Assembly: GCA_947629865.1 (NCBI GenBank)
Contig: CANRFJ010000013.1
Coordinates: forward strand, 1-64,000
Source: an uncultured Lachnospiraceae bacterium
GTDB lineage: Bacteria > Bacillota > Clostridia > Lachnospirales > Lachnospiraceae
Length of the DNA: 64,000 nucleotides
Reading direction: 5' to 3'
Under the pieces are notes generated by a model. It was not told the DNA's origin. It searched no databases and saw only the letters and a program-made list of their open reading frames with translations. Position numbers and translations under genes: made by a program. This document shows, one piece after another, positions 27,927 through 37,139 of this stretch (within the stretch, counting starts at the first letter, position 1; each line of letters opens with the position of its first letter).

Positions 27927-30515
27927 TTATTTCTTCTTTCCTTTCTTTTTCTGCTTACCTTTCTTCTTTGCCTTCTTTTTCTTTACCAGGGCATACAACA
28001 CCAGTGTTTTATTGTCCTGGAATCTTACACTTCCATTTGGGCCATATTTCTTCTTTTTCGCATTCTTTTTCTTCGTCCACCCCACCAGTTTGTACTTTTT
28101 CCCCAGTTTGAATATGCTGCCCTCTAATTTGATTTTTTTCTTGGCATACGCATAGGGTATGACTCTTTGCTTTTTCTTTTCCTTTTTCTTTATCACCCTC
28201 TTATACACCACTTTCTTTTTGATATAGCGTTCTTCAAGAACTCTCTTACTTCCATAGAAAACTGATATATAATAGGTATTTCCTTTTAGTTGCCCCTTCT
28301 TGATGGTAAAAATTTTCTTCTTGTTATTGGTGGATTCGTTGAAGTAGATATATTTCGCCGTATCTGAAGTAGCTGCTCTGTCCTCACAGTAAAGCCGGTA
28401 GCGGCATTTTTCCCCCGCCGGAAAGCGGATCTTTATTTTCCCGCCCTTTATACTGACAGATACCTTACCGTCCTCCGGCAGTTTCGCCCCTTTCGCCACA
28501 TCTCCTTTCGCTATATCTAATGTGAAATTTTCCGCCTCCATTCCGGCTGTCTGCCAGTTGTTATTCATTTCCAGCAGCCGATACTCCGAACTCAACGCCT
28601 TCTCTTTTGGATCTGTAAGATCCGTAAGCGGATTCTTCAGATTGGCTAACATATCCCGGTAATCCCCGCCACTTTGGAAAGAAGTGACAACTGCTTTGGA
28701 AATCTTCGAAGAGAGTACACCCCTCTCCTCAAATTTCTCGGCATCATCCGCTATGGCGTAATTATCCAGTAAGTATTCATAATAATCCCTGTCTTCCTGG
28801 GAGACGAACTCACCCGACTTATACCTCCTCCACAGTTCACTCTGGTAATAATTTACATTTCCTTTAATGCCGTCCTCCGGCCTGTCAAGGCTTCCATTGA
28901 TGCGGCTGTGTACGATGCGGGAAAAGCCGGTGCCATACTTTTTGTCAAACCGGCATCCCTGGTGGGCGATGGCGTCGGTGATGCCGTGGAGCGCCGCCCC
29001 CAGCAGGGCATACCCCTTCTGCCTGTTGGTGAGGGCTTCTCCCTTTTCCATTTTATTCTGTTGCACCAGCCGGTTCCGGCAGGCATTGAAAAAGTCTTCC
29101 TGACAGGCGGTTAGTTCTTTTTGTATATTTCGATTTGGAAAACGCTGATTTATCTCATCCAATTTTTTATCATTATCATAATAGTTATCCACTCCCGGCA
29201 GCCGTACCTGCTCCCCCTCTTTCGCCTCAAAGTATTTCTTTGCCATGTCATACAAATACGCCAGATCAGAAAAATAATAACCGCCCCCGTGGAAGCAGGG
29301 GTGCTTTGACATCACCTTCATTGAGTCAACTATATCCGGAACGCTGGCGCCCGCCTTTACAATCTCGATATCCTGCCCCGTTTTTATCACTTCGCCGGCT
29401 CCGTCCCCCACATATCCGATATGGGTATCCACGGCCCATGCCCCATTGACATAATTTACTCTCCCACTCTCCGGAATCTTCTTCCGGTTCACTTCAAGGG
29501 TATCTTTTGCTTTCTCCACCGCAGCCGCCTCGCTGTATCCTTTACTTTTGTAGAGGCGGTAATTGTCTGACATTTTCTTATAATTGGATTCTGTCTGCTC
29601 ATAATCGATGATTCCGCTGCCGCAGTCCCCGGTTATGGCTGAGGCATTGGCGCTGCCGGACAGGAGGCTTTTGATAAACTCATTGGAAGCGCCCGGATGC
29701 TTCCCCCACAAAACTGCAGCCACCCCCGTGACGTGCGCTGCCGATATGCTGGTTCCCTTTTCCACCATGACGCCGCCCAGAACTCCTATGGATAAAACCC
29801 TGTCGCCCGGCGCTACTACATCCAATTCCTCCCCGGTGGAGCTGAACTCTGTCACGGCATTTTCCGAGTTTGTCGCTCCCACGGACAGAACCTCGTCAAA
29901 AGCGGCCGGATATTCTATTGTGGATTCGTCCTCTGCCGCATTGCCGTCATTTCCCGCAGACGCCACGATCAGAATATTATTCTGATATGCCTTTTTGATC
30001 GCTTCTTCGAGTTCTTCTGAATAATATCTGGTTCCAAAGCTCATGTGTATGATATTTACCTTTTTCTGAACCGCCCAGTCAATCGCCTCCACAATCCTGT
30101 CCACTGGCGCCTGGTTGCTGCTGTCCAGCACTCTGGCTACATATAATTCCACATTGGAAGCGATTCCGCAGATCCTGTCCTCGCTTTTCTCCGCACAGAT
30201 AATCCCGGCAACGCCTGTTCCGTGTCCCGTCGTATCCTGATAGATTGAGTGGATTTCCTCCTCGCCGAGAAAATCTTTCCTCTCCGCAAAGGGTATATCC
30301 TCGTCCGTGTCCAGACCGGAATCCAGTAACGCCACCTTGATTTTGGGCAGTTTTCTGCTGTCATTATAGGAATCCTCTGCATGGATTCTGCTTATGTTCC
30401 ACTCTGCCTCCGCAGAGACAGGAACTGCCCGGACCGGTTTGGGGCTTACTGCCAGACACTCTGTGCAGAGGGCCAGCGCCAAAAGAACGCTGACTGGTCT
30501 ATTCATCCTTCTCAT
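27927..30515 (-). CDS. secreted subtilisin-like protease with C-terminal fusion and Lys tail
   Basis: S8 serine endopeptidase acting outside the cell. Signal peptide (about 1-30), catalytic Asp65 (ALLDSGLD), His98 (GHGTGVAG), oxyanion Asn189 (SAGNDGN) and Ser256 (GTSISAAHVTG). Residues about 330-620 form an added helical region with HPCFHGGG and ALHGITDAIAHQ, whose H-x3-D-x3-H spacing resembles metal sites in zinc phospholipase C-like folds (inference only). A beta-rich region follows, then a KKKKAKKKGKQKKKGKKK tail. No pro-domain is obvious. GAGGAG precedes the ATG. It could process its operon neighbours. Confidence 0.88.
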   Translation of the reverse strand: MRRMNRPVSVLLALALCTECLAVSPKPVRAVPVSAEAEWNISRIHAEDSYNDSRKLPKIKVALLDSGLDTDEDIPFAERKDFLGEEEIHSIYQDTTGHGTGVAGIICAEKSEDRICGIASNVELYVARVLDSSNQAPVDRIVEAIDWAVQKKVNIIHMSFGTRYYSEELEEAIKKAYQNNILIVASAGNDGNAAEDESTIEYPAAFDEVLSVGATNSENAVTEFSSTGEELDVVAPGDRVLSIGVLGGVMVEKGTSISAAHVTGVAAVLWGKHPGASNEFIKSLLSGSANASAITGDCGSGIIDYEQTESNYKKMSDNYRLYKSKGYSEAAAVEKAKDTLEVNRKKIPESGRVNYVNGAWAVDTHIGYVGDGAGEVIKTGQDIEIVKAGASVPDIVDSMKVMSKHPCFHGGGYYFSDLAYLYDMAKKYFEAKEGEQVRLPGVDNYYDNDKKLDEINQRFPNRNIQKELTACQEDFFNACRNRLVQQNKMEKGEALTNRQKGYALLGAALHGITDAIAHQGCRFDKKYGTGFSRIVHSRINGSLDRPEDGIKGNVNYYQSELWRRYKSGEFVSQEDRDYYEYLLDNYAIADDAEKFEERGVLSSKISKAVVTSFQSGGDYRDMLANLKNPLTDLTDPKEKALSSEYRLLEMNNNWQTAGMEAENFTLDIAKGDVAKGAKLPEDGKVSVSIKGGKIKIRFPAGEKCRYRLYCEDRAATSDTAKYIYFNESTNNKKKIFTIKKGQLKGNTYYISVFYGSKRVLEERYIKKKVVYKRVIKKKEKKKQRVIPYAYAKKKIKLEGSIFKLGKKYKLVGWTKKKNAKKKKYGPNGSVRFQDNKTLVLYALVKKKKAKKKGKQKKKGKKK

Positions 30516-30524
30516 ATGTTCTCC

Positions 30525-32429
30525 TCACTTTCGTCTGTATATAACCGGATTGCTGTATTTGCTGTACTCCTTCTGTCCATCCTTCTTATACATCGCCCGT
30601 ATCTTACCCTTTGCGCCTTCCTTTATCTTTTTTACTGTAAAGGTCCGGCTCTTTTTTGAAACTTCCTTTATCTTTTTGAATTTCTTTGCCTTTGCACTAC
30701 ATTGATAAATCACATAGCCTGTTGCCCTTTTTACCTTCTTCCAGCTGAGTTTCAGGGATTTCTTCTTTGATACCCCTTTTAATTTTGGCTTGTCCAGGTT
30801 TGCTCCCACATGAACAAGGGCATAATCATAGGCTCCCTTGTAACTGTCATAGACGAGTACCGATGCCTCCCCGCATTTCAGCGCTTTGACCTCTCCCTTA
30901 TCCGTCACGCTGACGACGGAAGCAGCGCTGCTTCTCCAGATGATTTTCTCCTTCGTGCGATTCTCCGGTATGATTCTGGCGGAAAGTTTTTTGCTGCTGC
31001 CGACAGTCATATTTATCCGATTGTCCTTCAGCCATATGTTGTTTACATACCGCTCCACTGTCACCTTGCACTGAGCCGCAAATCTCCCGTCTCTGGTCTG
31101 CACATGCAGAATTGTCGCACCGCACTTTATTCCCGTAACTCTACCGCTCTTATCCACTATCGCTATGGATGGATCGTCTGTTCTCCATGTAACGTCTTTG
31201 TCAGTAGCGTTGGCCGGCACCATATGCCACACCGGATTGACTGTCTCGCCTGTATCAAGCGACAATGTCTGCTGTACCGTGACGCCTCTCGCCTCGACCT
31301 TTTTTACCTGGATTGTGCAGGAATCCTCAAATCCTCCCTCTTTTGATATCGCCCGTACCGTCACAGTTCCGGGTTTTCTCGCCACATATCGTCCTTTTCC
31401 GTCCATCTGAAGAACTGACTCGTCTGATATGTCCCACTCGTAATCCTGTACGGTGGCATCTGCCGGGATAATTGACACTCTGATCCGTCCGCTCGTTCCG
31501 TCGTCCACCTCTGTCCTGTCCGGAATCACCTGAATCCCCGTCACCGGAACATAGGCTTTTACCGTAATCCGGCACTTCGCTGTCAGTTTCTCCTCTCCCA
31601 CTGTCGAGACTGTGAGGACTGCGGTTCCTCTGTGCCGTGCGACGACATGCCCGCGGGCGTCTACTGTGGCGACATTGGTATTAGAACTTTGGTAGGTCAG
31701 TTCATGGCTGGTAGCTACCTGGGGACGGATTTGTACGTCCAGTTCCGTATCTTCTCCCTCATATAGCGTAAAATCCCCGACCGAGACTTCAACGACCGGT
31801 ATATACACATCTTCTTTTTTTACATAGCCCCACTCTTCCTCTGTATCACCAAAGGTACCCTCTTCTAACTCCACCCGGTAAAAGCCGCCGCACTTTGCCA
31901 CTACATCTGTCTCTGTATTTTCTGCCACTTCACATTTCTTCTCCGTATCGTATGAAGTGATGCCCTCCGTGTCGGAACAGCCCCAGTATACAGTAGCTCC
32001 CGCCTTTATGTAACCAGTTACAAACTCCCCTGTTCCATCGTCAAAAAATGTCAGATTAGACATGAGTAATGTTCTGACCACACTTTCACCGTTGACTTTA
32101 CATGTCATTCGTATCACAGCGGCGCCTTCTTTGAGTCTCGTAGCCAGCCAATAATCGTTTTGCTTCTCTATACTGCAGACAGCACTGTCACTCGTTGTAA
32201 AGGAGACATCTGTCAACGTTCCGGAACCCGTTGGTTCTGCCGCTAATTTTACCTCTCCTCCTACGGCCCCTCCCAGATGAAATCTGGATTCGCCGGTCTC
32301 ACCATAAACAATTATCCTGGCGCCTTTTCCTATGCGTTCTGCCCGGACACACGGGCTGCTGTTCATACCGCACAATCCCAGAATCACTAAAAACAGAAGC
32401 GCTTTTTTCCATCTCTTTATCTCTCTCAC
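30525..32429 (-). CDS. secreted Big_2 Ig-like repeat protein with Fn3-like end
   Basis: Exported protein of unknown role. Signal peptide, an N-terminal region with an SH3-like look (SGGFYRVELEEG-type strand near a YVKKEDVY segment), four Ig-like modules (SSNTNVATV, SDESVLQM, DDPSIAIV, SSAASVVSV) and a C-terminal fibronectin-III-like domain (LKLSWKKVKRATGYVIYQ) ending in YRRK. The start is GTG 32427-32429, which overlaps the stop of the upstream gene; the AAGGGG ribosome site lies within that gene's Lys-tail codons. It belongs to the five-gene secreted operon and is the member without a pure Lys/Gly tail. Confidence 0.85.
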   Translation of the reverse strand: MREIKRWKKALLFLVILGLCGMNSSPCVRAERIGKGARIIVYGETGESRFHLGGAVGGEVKLAAEPTGSGTLTDVSFTTSDSAVCSIEKQNDYWLATRLKEGAAVIRMTCKVNGESVVRTLLMSNLTFFDDGTGEFVTGYIKAGATVYWGCSDTEGITSYDTEKKCEVAENTETDVVAKCGGFYRVELEEGTFGDTEEEWGYVKKEDVYIPVVEVSVGDFTLYEGEDTELDVQIRPQVATSHELTYQSSNTNVATVDARGHVVARHRGTAVLTVSTVGEEKLTAKCRITVKAYVPVTGIQVIPDRTEVDDGTSGRIRVSIIPADATVQDYEWDISDESVLQMDGKGRYVARKPGTVTVRAISKEGGFEDSCTIQVKKVEARGVTVQQTLSLDTGETVNPVWHMVPANATDKDVTWRTDDPSIAIVDKSGRVTGIKCGATILHVQTRDGRFAAQCKVTVERYVNNIWLKDNRINMTVGSSKKLSARIIPENRTKEKIIWRSSAASVVSVTDKGEVKALKCGEASVLVYDSYKGAYDYALVHVGANLDKPKLKGVSKKKSLKLSWKKVKRATGYVIYQCSAKAKKFKKIKEVSKKSRTFTVKKIKEGAKGKIRAMYKKDGQKEYSKYSNPVIYRRK

Positions 32430-34567
32430 TTTTTCCCCTTCTTTCCCTTTCCGACATATACTTTCTTGATTACCCGTTTCTTTGCCCCTGCCTTCCGCGC
32501 CATCTTAACATACCTTCCAGATAACTTTCTGCCAGTCTTGACTCGGACGCGCTTTGCTTTTTTTAGGGCTTTCTTCTTTATTCCTTTTAGTTTGTAAAAT
32601 TTTCCGTTAAGAAATATTTTATTGCGGAGCGTTACCTTCTTTTTGGTAATACGAATCAGAATAACCTGCTTCTTCTTGCGGCCGGATTTTTTTATCCGGT
32701 ATACGCAGCCGTACCTCTTAAATATTTTCCCTTTTTCATCCGATATTTTACGCCATGCGGCAGTAACCGTAATCGAATCGGAATAACCGTCTACAAAGTT
32801 GTTTAACTTTGTCTTTGCTGTAACCTTTTTGTCATGGTACTTCCACCCGGCAAATATATAGCCCCTTCTCTTTGTCTTCTTTTCCGGAAGTAAATTTGAA
32901 CTGCCCCAGATGACATTTTGTCTGTCGGGCACTTTACTGCCGCCTCTCTCATCATAATAAATGGTATAGACTCTCTTTGTGAACCGGGCATACAGCACAG
33001 GAATATGTCCGGGATCGTCGTCTGAAAATTGTGAACGGTGTATATCTCCGTAAGTCGTCTGCGCAGTAACCGGTAATCCTCCCGTCGCAGCTGTATACCA
33101 GCCGCCAAAAGAATATCCGCACAAACTTGGTTTCGGGATTCCGGACGGTATGTTGCGGGAATCCCATGCATAGCCGGTACGCTTGTTCGGAGAAGGCATA
33201 TTCTCTACTTCTTTTCTTAAATCGTCCGGCAGGGCGACGCTCAGTGTCAACTTGTACTCCTTTGCCCTCCACACTGCTTCGAGAACCGTGTAGTCCCTCC
33301 CGCTATCGGAGGCAGCGTCTTTATATTGTATATCATCAGCATTGGCAGATGTAATTATCCTGCCTGTCTCCGTCTTCCAGCCGCTGAGTTCATAACCGGG
33401 GCGTGTTGGGATTTCCTTGCCTTCCGGAATTAACCCTGCGCTCCACCAGTCAGTCTTTGCATCTCTGGCTTTCCCATTCAGTCCGGTTCCCTCTGCCCGG
33501 TATATCACCCTGTAGAATTTTTTCTCCCAACCGGCATACAGTTCCAGATTTCTGTCCAGAATCTGATGAAAGGAATATGGCTGTCTTCTGTCCCTGTCGC
33601 TATACCAGCCAGTAAAGGTATACCCATCCCTGACAGGCTCCTCCGGCGCAGAATCTTCGGTGCCATCATAATATCTGGCTGTGATTGTGCTCCCACCGTC
33701 TGTCTGAAAACTCTCTCTGTACCCATTTGCAACGGTAAGCGTTATATTCATTTCAGAGTCCATGGATTCGCCCGGAGAACCGGCAATTGCAAAATGATAC
33801 GTATAAGACACCGTCTGTATCTCATCTGAGCAGTACACAACACCGGTTGACGGATTATAGCCGGAATGGATGCCATCTCCCTCCGCTCCATCAATCAGCA
33901 CATCCGAAATCCGGCTCACATCAATCTCCGGATCCAGATCAGTTAAATTAACCAGATATTTTCCGTCCTCCTGATAGCCTCCCACATCTCTATACTGGGA
34001 CGAACAAGCAAGTAACTCTATTGCACTATTTGGCGCAAGATCCATATGGGCAAGTGCGCAGCCCGACACTTTCAGTTCCTTTAATATGGTGCAGGAACGG
34101 ATATTCAGAGTTGCAATCGGCGCATGGGAACAGACTAGAATCTGCACCCTCGGATTATGGGACAAATCCAGTTCTTTGAGCCCCGAATTGTTACAGTAAA
34201 ATTCCCTTAGTTTGGGAAACGCCTCAATCCCGGATACATTCGTTATATCTGTGCGCCCTGCAACGGATAGCACACGGACGGTCTCACACTCCTCCTTTGA
34301 CAGATAACCGTCCTCGTCCAGATCAAATGTATTCCCGGAATATCTGCCACTGACAAAAACCTCTTTCCCAATATATTTGAGGAAATTTTCGTCGTTGAAT
34401 ATTTTGCGGCCGCTCTTGTCCTGGCCGGTGGCGAGCGAGACAGGATAGTTTATTCCGGAATCGTTCACAATCTCCTGTGTATACCCCTTTGATATAATGC
34501 CGCAAAATCCAACCGCCGCAATTGCGATACATACTGCCACCCATGTTTTTTTAATTTTCATCTTCAT
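32426..34567 (-). CDS. secreted LRR plus InlB-type (Listeria-Bacteroides) repeat protein
   Basis: Exported adhesin-like protein, function unknown. After the signal peptide there is an EF-hand loop (DLDEDGYLSKEE), a short LRR region (LREFYCNNSGLKELDLSHN), then about four beta-grasp InlB-type repeats with the signature GYTFTGWYSD, GYELSGWKT, GYSFGGWYT and GYIFAGWKY. The C-terminal 100 residues are strongly basic and end GKGKKGKK. It is first in the operon behind its own promoter. The start is given as ATG 34565-34567; the second ATG, two codons in, has equally good spacing from AGGAGG. Confidence 0.85.
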   Translation of the reverse strand: MKMKIKKTWVAVCIAIAAVGFCGIISKGYTQEIVNDSGINYPVSLATGQDKSGRKIFNDENFLKYIGKEVFVSGRYSGNTFDLDEDGYLSKEECETVRVLSVAGRTDITNVSGIEAFPKLREFYCNNSGLKELDLSHNPRVQILVCSHAPIATLNIRSCTILKELKVSGCALAHMDLAPNSAIELLACSSQYRDVGGYQEDGKYLVNLTDLDPEIDVSRISDVLIDGAEGDGIHSGYNPSTGVVYCSDEIQTVSYTYHFAIAGSPGESMDSEMNITLTVANGYRESFQTDGGSTITARYYDGTEDSAPEEPVRDGYTFTGWYSDRDRRQPYSFHQILDRNLELYAGWEKKFYRVIYRAEGTGLNGKARDAKTDWWSAGLIPEGKEIPTRPGYELSGWKTETGRIITSANADDIQYKDAASDSGRDYTVLEAVWRAKEYKLTLSVALPDDLRKEVENMPSPNKRTGYAWDSRNIPSGIPKPSLCGYSFGGWYTAATGGLPVTAQTTYGDIHRSQFSDDDPGHIPVLYARFTKRVYTIYYDERGGSKVPDRQNVIWGSSNLLPEKKTKRRGYIFAGWKYHDKKVTAKTKLNNFVDGYSDSITVTAAWRKISDEKGKIFKRYGCVYRIKKSGRKKKQVILIRITKKKVTLRNKIFLNGKFYKLKGIKKKALKKAKRVRVKTGRKLSGRYVKMARKAGAKKRVIKKVYVGKGKKGKK

Positions 34568-34623
34568 ACCTCCTCCATACCTTTCTTCCCCTTTGGTACA
34601 CCGGAATTTCCCTTATAGTTCCT

Positions 34624-34652
34624 ATTGTATAGTAAGGCACTTATTTCGTCAA
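34624..34652 (-). promoter_or_regulatory. promoter of the secreted-protein operon
   Basis: Minus-strand TTGACG (34647-34652) and TACAAT (34624-34629) are 17 bp apart, about 60 bp upstream of the InlB-type gene. Confidence 0.7.
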
Positions 34653-34692
34653 ACAGGAATATATATTTTTCGAAAACGCAAGGCGCTTTCTA

Positions 34693-34721
34693 TTGTAATA
34701 ATCCCCGGCATATGATATAAT
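34693..34721 (+). promoter_or_regulatory. promoter of the first Wzy-like gene
   Basis: TTGTAA (34693-34698) and TATAAT (34716-34721) are 17 bp apart, divergent from the secreted-operon promoter 40 bp away. Confidence 0.65.
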
Positions 34722-34773
34722 ACGGAATTGTTGCAAATAACAGCCTATGTGTGCGCAGAAATGAGGATTTAGT

Positions 34774-36150
34774 ATGATGAAAATATATCGTGATATATAC
34801 AGCACGGCGGAAAGGCATCAGCCGCTCTACCACAAAATCGTATTCTATTTTACCCTGTCTTTTGCCATATACACTCTGTTTGGCCGTTTTACCTGGCTCC
34901 ACGGGCTGGTGGAACACACAATCAATTCATTTGTATATGTCTTCGTCGCCTGTTTCGGTTTTTTCCTGTTTGCGATTGATTTGTTTTTCTATAAAAATTA
35001 TAAAAAACTGCCCGGATATAAGTTGTCCGCTGTTTTTATACTGTGCGCCCTTATATCCTCCGCCCTCAATATGCGCTACGGCGTGAGTTCCAATATCTCA
35101 ACGCTGGTCTGGCTCACCGTGCAGATGGGCCTGTTTGCCACTGCGGGACATCTCCTGTCAGAAAAACGGTACCACCGATGGCTCACCCTGTTCTTTTCCA
35201 TCGGAGGCGCCATATGGGGATTCGCCGCTGCCGTGTCGCTGTATCAGTTCTTCTTTGTGCGCGGATATCTCATTCCCATGAACGGCCGTCTGATTCGCCA
35301 GAGCCTGTATGACAACCGGCTATTCGGCGTGTTTATCGATCCCAATCTGGGTGCGTTTGTGGGCTTTATCTTCATGTGGGGAATGGTATATCTCATGTTC
35401 CGCTTCCGGAAAAAAAGAGTGTGGATTCCCGGAATCATAAACTGCATCCTCCAGCTCTTATACATAATCCTGTCCGGCTCACGGAGCGCCCAGGTGTGCA
35501 TGGTCGTCTCCCTTTCCTATGCGCTTCTCTATGGACTGGTAAAATATTACAAAAAAAATAAAGCGCCCGGAAAGGCGCTCCGCGTCGTTAATTATATAGT
35601 TCTTCCGATTCTGTGCGCCGCCCTCATCTTCATCTCATTCGCCGGAATCCGAGCCGGCATGGCTGAGCTCGCCAATGCGGTGGCGCCAGAGATTCACTCC
35701 GGCGCGGAGGAACTGGAGCGGACGGATATTGCGGATGACTCCTCCAACAACCGGCTGTCTATATGGAAGGGTTATCTGATGCTTTTAAAAGACCGGCCCA
35801 TCTTCGGACTGTCTCCGAGAAATGCCTGGAATTACGCAGACGCCGAGCACCCGGACAGCTATCTGGCCGAGCACCACTACGACGTCCACAACGCATATAT
35901 CGCTGTTCTGGCGGGCATGGGAATCGTGGGATTTCTGGTGCTCGCGGCGATGATAACCGGACTTCTGAAAATCCTGATCCCCCGGATATTTAACACGGAT
36001 CGCATGACGCCCGTTTATTTTATCGCATTGCAGTTGATATTGAACATAGCTGTATTCGTCCTGTTCTATCCCGGCATCTACTTTACCAACGGCATCGACA
36101 CTGTTCTGTTCTGGATTGCCATTGGATTTGCCACAGCCGGAGAGTCATGA
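34774..36150 (+). CDS. O-antigen ligase / polymerase (Wzy-WaaL) family protein 1
   Basis: Polytopic protein likely to polymerise or ligate a lipid-linked glycan on the outer face of the membrane. The 458 residues contain about ten to twelve hydrophobic segments and the family region around GSRSAQVCMV, with a large outer loop carrying the conserved ending EHHYDVHNAYIAVLAGMGI (the His-Asn motif of this family). Two adjacent ATGs follow GAGG; the first is used. It is a single gene in + orientation, ending 30 bp from the convergent GT2 gene. Confidence 0.83.
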   Translation: MMKIYRDIYSTAERHQPLYHKIVFYFTLSFAIYTLFGRFTWLHGLVEHTINSFVYVFVACFGFFLFAIDLFFYKNYKKLPGYKLSAVFILCALISSALNMRYGVSSNISTLVWLTVQMGLFATAGHLLSEKRYHRWLTLFFSIGGAIWGFAAAVSLYQFFFVRGYLIPMNGRLIRQSLYDNRLFGVFIDPNLGAFVGFIFMWGMVYLMFRFRKKRVWIPGIINCILQLLYIILSGSRSAQVCMVVSLSYALLYGLVKYYKKNKAPGKALRVVNYIVLPILCAALIFISFAGIRAGMAELANAVAPEIHSGAEELERTDIADDSSNNRLSIWKGYLMLLKDRPIFGLSPRNAWNYADAEHPDSYLAEHHYDVHNAYIAVLAGMGIVGFLVLAAMITGLLKILIPRIFNTDRMTPVYFIALQLILNIAVFVLFYPGIYFTNGIDTVLFWIAIGFATAGES

Positions 36151-36179
36151 CAGCCGGCGTCTCCCGCCGCGCCGCCCGT

Positions 36180-37139
36180 TCATCTCTTTCGCGTGCGGAC
36201 GATGCGCCAGTACAGCCTCCTGTGGAGCATCAGGGCGCAGAGGGACAGTTTTCTCCCCTTACCCACATATGGATTTTGAAGTATGGAACCAAAATGATGT
36301 CTCAGCCAGAGGCGGATCTCCCTCTCCTGAGGCATTTTTGTATGCCCTGTGAGGATCATTTTGTCATAGGTGTGAAACCATGCCCAGATCTGGCGGAATC
36401 CGGCCTCCTCGCGGAAAGCGCCGCTCTCCGGCAGCGCGCAGATCCGCCGGTACGCCTCGATCAGATCCATGTCCCTCGCCGAAAAATCCGATGACATCAG
36501 GCTGCCCTCCCTGTGATTGTAGTGGTAGAGGGGCTTTGTGTCAAATACCACCCGTTCCATTTTCATCAGCACACGCACGACGCCGCAGACGTCTTCCCCG
36601 ATGGCAAGATCCGCCGGAAACATGTCGTCCGGAAGACATTCCCGCCGGAACAGTTTGCAGACCGGCCCCGCCGTGGCAATATAATTTTTCAGCACTTCCC
36701 GCACGGCCCCCGCACCGTCTTCCGTGCGCCGAACCGGCTTCTCCGGAAAATTTCTGCGGCGGCTACCGTAGTCATGGATCAATCCGCAGAGAGCGGCGTC
36801 AGCTCCCTCCCGCCGTATATCTTCGACCAATATCTCCACCATATCGGCCTCTATCCAATCGTCGCTGTCCACAAACAGCACATACTCCCCCTGTGCCTCG
36901 ACGATTCCCCGATTCCTGGCCGCAGAAGCGCCTCGGTTTTCCTGGGAAATGATGCGGATCCTCTTATCCTGCGCCTGACGGCGCCGGCAGATGGCGGGGC
37001 TGCCGTCCGATGAACCGTCGTCGATCAGGAGGATTTCCAGCTGCCCATAGGTCTGGGCGCAGATGGAATCCAGGCAGTCTTCCAGATATTTTTCCGAATT
37101 GAACACCGGCACGATCACCGAAACGATTCCCTCTTTCAT
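36180..37139 (-). CDS. GT2 glycosyltransferase
   Basis: Cytoplasmic GT-A inverting glycosyltransferase. The N-terminal half shows VSVIVPVFNSEKYLEDCLDS, LLIDDGSSDGS, NRGASAARNRG and the metal-binding VDSDDW. The 319 residues carry a variable C-terminal half with ten or so Trp/His residues but no membrane helix. Its ATG overlaps the stop of the LicD gene by 4 bp, so it is last in a four-gene unit GT2-LicD-LicD-GT2. Donor and acceptor are unknown. Confidence 0.87.
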   Translation of the reverse strand: MKEGIVSVIVPVFNSEKYLEDCLDSICAQTYGQLEILLIDDGSSDGSPAICRRRQAQDKRIRIISQENRGASAARNRGIVEAQGEYVLFVDSDDWIEADMVEILVEDIRREGADAALCGLIHDYGSRRRNFPEKPVRRTEDGAGAVREVLKNYIATAGPVCKLFRRECLPDDMFPADLAIGEDVCGVVRVLMKMERVVFDTKPLYHYNHREGSLMSSDFSARDMDLIEAYRRICALPESGAFREEAGFRQIWAWFHTYDKMILTGHTKMPQEREIRLWLRHHFGSILQNPYVGKGRKLSLCALMLHRRLYWRIVRTRKR

